Assembly: GCA_020205615.1 (NCBI GenBank) | Contig: CM035167.1 | Span: forward strand, 141,361,255-141,425,254 | Direction: 5' to 3' | From: Panax quinquefolius | Taxonomy: Eukaryota; Streptophyta; Magnoliopsida; Apiales; Araliaceae | Length of the DNA stretch: 64,000 nucleotides | Shown here: piece by piece, positions 60,738 to 64,000 of the stretch | Numbering within the stretch: position 1 is the first letter of the stretch | Layout of the letters: each line of letters starts with the position of its first letter | The notes under the pieces: generated by a model | Told to the model about the DNA's origin: nothing | What the model saw: the letters and a program-made list of their open reading frames with translations, nothing else | Databases searched by the model: none | Made by a program: the position numbers and the translations under genes

Positions 60738-60744
60738 CTACAAA

Positions 60745-62278
60745 CCCACTATCAAAAACAAAATAACTTAACATTAATCTTAACTTAAAATCCCAACAAT
60801 AAATATAAATGTTATGTACTTTTGAATCAATCCAAATGAAATACTAATAAATACCAAACATTCATTAATAATGGAGAAAAACGTACATACAAATTCACAT
60901 TTCTAAACTAAGAGTTTTATCAAAATTCATCAACAAAACGAATAACATCTAAAAATCTAAACTCCAAATATACTTTATTCAAAATGCGTATATCACAAAA
61001 TAAGTGCTCGACTTTCAAACGATGGGACATCTAAAAAACTCAGTAAGGGTGCTGACTTTCAACGATGAAGCCCGATGAAGCAAGTAGCAATCCTCTCTAT
61101 CTAGCCGAATCAAGTACAATTTGCAAAATACTTTTTCAAAATAACTTTTTGTTCAATAACAATAGTACAAAAGCTTTCAAAACTAAAACAATTCAAAAAT
61201 GATTTCAATGTATATTATATCTCTTTTAATCCACAGCCTTAGCGACTAAGGTTACAATAGCCCTATAACACGGCCCAAAAGTTCGATAACGTTATGATAC
61301 GCACCCTACTAAGGTATCTATAAAATGCACGCTCCCCCGAAGGGCATCTAAAAGGTGTGCGCCTTAGTAGGTCCTATATTAGCTCCTGAACTAAACGTAA
61401 TCAATAACGGGTTCTATACATAGTCAGACTGAGGATTTCAAAATCTTTTCTCAATATTATCGATAATATAAACGATACTTTTCACAGTTCAAAATCATAT
61501 AATCTCATTCACAGTTCAAAAATAAATACTTGATCCGAATTTTGAAATAAAAGAACATAACAATTTAATTTAAATGGAAGCCTTAAATAAAAGATAACGA
61601 ATTTTGAAATTGTACAGTTAGGCATCCTAATAATTAATAAGACATACTTAAAAGTAACGATAATCTTAAAAACACTAAATAGTTCTGAAAGCCACTTACC
61701 TCGATATTGCAAAACACGAAATTAAAAACGAACAAATCCTAAATATAAAATTAAGACAAATAGAATTATTAGAATACAATATTATAACACAATCATACTC
61801 TTTATTCGAATATTATGCACATAAATCTTAAGTTTTAAATAAATTAAGTAGTTAATTATTATAAAATTGATTACAAAATTAACCATATATATATAAAGGC
61901 AAATATCATCTCATAATAATAATAAAAAAAAACCTTTTAAGTTTTACCTTTTTGAAAGCCAAATTTCTTTTTCTTCTTTCTAGTTCTTTAAATATATAAA
62001 TCCTTGTAAAGAGTCCTTTTTAAAATTAAAAATAAACTTGAATGAATAAATTTTTTACGTTTTAGATTCTCTCTCTCTTAGTTACACTTGTTGTTTAAAT
62101 ATATATGTAAATCCTTTGCAAAATAGGTTACTAGGTAAAAGAGTCCTTTTAAAATTAAAATTTGTTAAACTTGAATGACTTTTTTGTATATCCTTATAGG
62201 TTTTAGATATGTATAAATAATTATTAGTTACACTTCTATTATCTAATTATATTATTTTATTATCTTTTATCTTTTTTT
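60745..62278 (-). mobile_element. Gypsy LTR in the upstream THP1 intron
   Basis: An inverted, somewhat divergent copy of the solo LTR at 31943-33170. It starts 8 bases upstream of the splice acceptor for the exon at 60672-60737, so its boundary nearly touches a splice site. The TGTAATATCC start of the LTR is not recognisable at 62278, suggesting truncation there. Confidence 0.7.
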
Positions 62279-62454
62279 TTGTGAAGGGAGCGAAACACGT
62301 AGTATCATTGTGTAAATTGGCACCCCTTACTTCTGTTGTATCTGATGAGTTTAATTGTGCGGAATCAAGATCATCTGTCTTAGGTACCCCCAAAAAATAT
62401 ATATCATATATGCCTGCATTACACGATCCTTTGTCCCTTTCTAAATCCACTTAA
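62279..62454. other. Junction sequence, unassigned
   Basis: A short stretch between the LTR copy and the gypsy fragment. No feature is recognised. Confidence 0.4.
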
Positions 62455-64000
62455 CCGAGCATACGTGCATGTCATGGGAGCAGGAAGAACGGAAAATTTA
62501 CTTTTCTCGTAAGTGATGCTCGAAATCAGCGATGTACTGAAGTAGACTAGAATCTCGGAACCAAGCTCAAGACGCGTTAAGTCTTTGCCCATACAATCTT
62601 GTCGATGGCGACTAGAAAGATCAAGTGCAATTGATTGGTAGAGAAAATACCTTAAATTAACGATCGGGTACCTTCGAGACCATATCGATCATCTCGCTTT
62701 CGGGCTTAGAAGACTAAGTTAAAGAATATATGACCGGTTGATCCGAAGATGGTCGGATCCTAAACCGATAAGTCGTCATCCAAGTCTTGGGAGTTGGAAG
62801 ACCGCGTTAAAAAAGAAAGGCGAGGTTATATGAATGGATCGTCATGCCATTCTTTTATTACTAGTAAGGCCAACGACTGCAGAACCTTTATGCGGTGATG
62901 AGCGATGTTCTTAGGCCTTATTTAGATTGGATGAATTAAATACGCGATCTGCAGCGGCGACATCCGGTTTATAAGCAAGACACAGGAGGAGCATCCCAAA
63001 CACGTGGAGACTGTTTCAGAAGCTCTGCGTGAGCACCAAATGAAAGCAATCTGGAAGAGCTTACTTATAAGCAAAAAGGGATGAGGGAGTTGGTATACTT
63101 GGGGTACATCATCGGCTCATCCGGAGTCAAGATAGATCCCGAGAAGGCGAAGTCCGTCCGTAAATGGTCGACCCCAAGTCATTGGCGGAGGTAAGGAGTT
63201 TCCTCGGCGTGACCACTACCTCCGCACTAAAGATTCATAAAAAAGCGACTCCGGTTGATCTTACTTTCGGGGCCCGAAAAAGAAAGAGACCTTCGAGATG
63301 GGAGAGGATCCAGAGCGTCGTTCCGGCACTTAAGGAAAAAAAAGTCTGCGAAGGACCTGGGTTACGCCACGCCAGACGCTTAAGTCGTTCAAAATCAAGA
63401 CGCCGCTTCGCTTTCACGCTTTGGGAGCCGTTTTTTACAGCGAAGGCGGTAGAGTGGTCGCGAGTACCACGTGAGATGTTCAATCTGACCCTCTTAAACT
63501 TTCCCACATCCGAAAACGGATGTCCAGCGGTGATGGGTTGTGTGTGCTCTCTATCTTGACGCGTCGGCCGCCCAACGGAAGTTGGGGCTTTATCATTGAT
63601 ACCTTCTTTCGCCGTGGGAAAAGCATCACCATAGATTTCGTGGGGCGATTGCCTATCTCTTAAAGGGGGGAATAACTACGTTTTTGTCGTAGTCGACCTT
63701 TCGGATTCAATAAGATGGCCATTTTGTACCGGTCGATCTGTTGGCCGAATTCTTATTTTAAAATTGAGTGGTATAATGATGTCTTTCTTAAAAATATGCT
63801 GCGATCTTCAATCAAAGGAAGAAAAATAGAAATTTTACAACACGCAAAAGCGAAGACCATGAACTACCCGACCTCCGATGATGGCCAATCTCTTTCATCC
63901 TCGTCCAAAATGGACAATTCCAAAAAGGAGGAAACTCATCGCAAAAGAGATTGATCTTTCAAAGACGAGTTCAAGTTTAGATAAGAGATTGGGAGCTAGA
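62455..64000 (+). pseudogene. Decayed gypsy pol, plus strand, running off the window
   Basis: Pieces in order: a finger/palm remnant with RTFMR (about 62870-62895); SKTQEEHPKHVETVSEALRE (about 62978-63040); LVYLGYIIGSSGVKIDPEKA (about 63088-63150); SLAEVRSFLGV (63174-63210); then an integrase start, ISIDFVGRLPIS with NNYVFVVVDLS (about 63630-63705). This is the RT to integrase order of Ty3/gypsy, broken by several frameshifts. The longer plus-strand frame at 63164-63559 is a chance extension. The element probably continues past 64,000 and, like the LTR next to it, sits in or near the 5' part of the THP1 gene. Confidence 0.75.

Noticed and set aside
63164..63559. 131-aa plus-strand ORF near the right edge
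   Set aside because: Only its first ~15 residues match gypsy RT; the rest is out-of-frame retroelement sequence.

Overview
The window reads as nuclear DNA of a eudicot plant. It is AT-rich, and its genes have many short GT-AG introns. Their products match plant families: a WNK kinase, a GRWD1-type WD40 protein and a THP1/PCID2-type PCI protein. The genes sit among Ty3/gypsy LTR retrotransposons, a MITE, a gene-carrying Mutator-like element and an endogenous pararetrovirus (Caulimoviridae). There are no prokaryotic features. I found no tRNA, rRNA or CRISPR. All family assignments come from reading translated sequence, without database searches.

Layout: (1) 43-9,660: a complete but decayed minus-strand Ty3/gypsy element (chromovirus-like) with ~2.8-kb LTRs. 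(2) 10,217-13,881: a minus-strand WNK kinase gene with 8 coding exons that join in frame to 639 aa. (3) 14,584-28,012: a decayed minus-strand Tat-lineage-like gypsy element whose 5' LTR is truncated. Its 3' region carries an antisense plant-mobile-domain remnant, and its 3' LTR TATA box points at the WNK gene. (4) 28,013-31,500: AT-rich DNA with a Harbinger-like MITE and a 1.5-kb Pack-MULE that has captured part of a RING/vWA protein gene. (5) 31,620-34,420: a broken small membrane-protein gene with a solo LTR in its intron. (6) 35,849-40,153: a 12-exon gene for a C2-like, tail-anchored protein, interrupted by one in-frame stop. (7) 41,199-46,068: a plus-strand 12-exon GRWD1/RRB1-type ribosome-biogenesis gene (475 aa). 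(8) 47,632-60,737 and beyond: the C-terminal nine exons of a minus-strand THP1/EER5 (TREX-2) gene. One of its introns holds a ~9.9-kb caulimovirid insertion, and its next upstream intron holds a gypsy LTR. (9) ~62,455-64,000: a decayed plus-strand gypsy pol.

The most unusual object is the pararetrovirus at 49,242-59,174. Its plus arm holds an RNase H end, a transactivator-like ORF, a 35S-like promoter and a long leader with a run of UUCG-loop hairpins. These are followed by a chain of small overlapping helical ORFs around a tRNA-Met primer site and then a 30K-type movement protein. Its minus arm is an inverted second copy that has lost 1.4 kb between 5-bp repeats. Capsid and most of pol are absent, so the locus cannot encode a complete virus. 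The set of small ORFs does not match a genus layout I know.

The retroelement copies differ largely by short indels, which may partly reflect consensus errors. Frameshifts inside repeats should therefore be read with caution.
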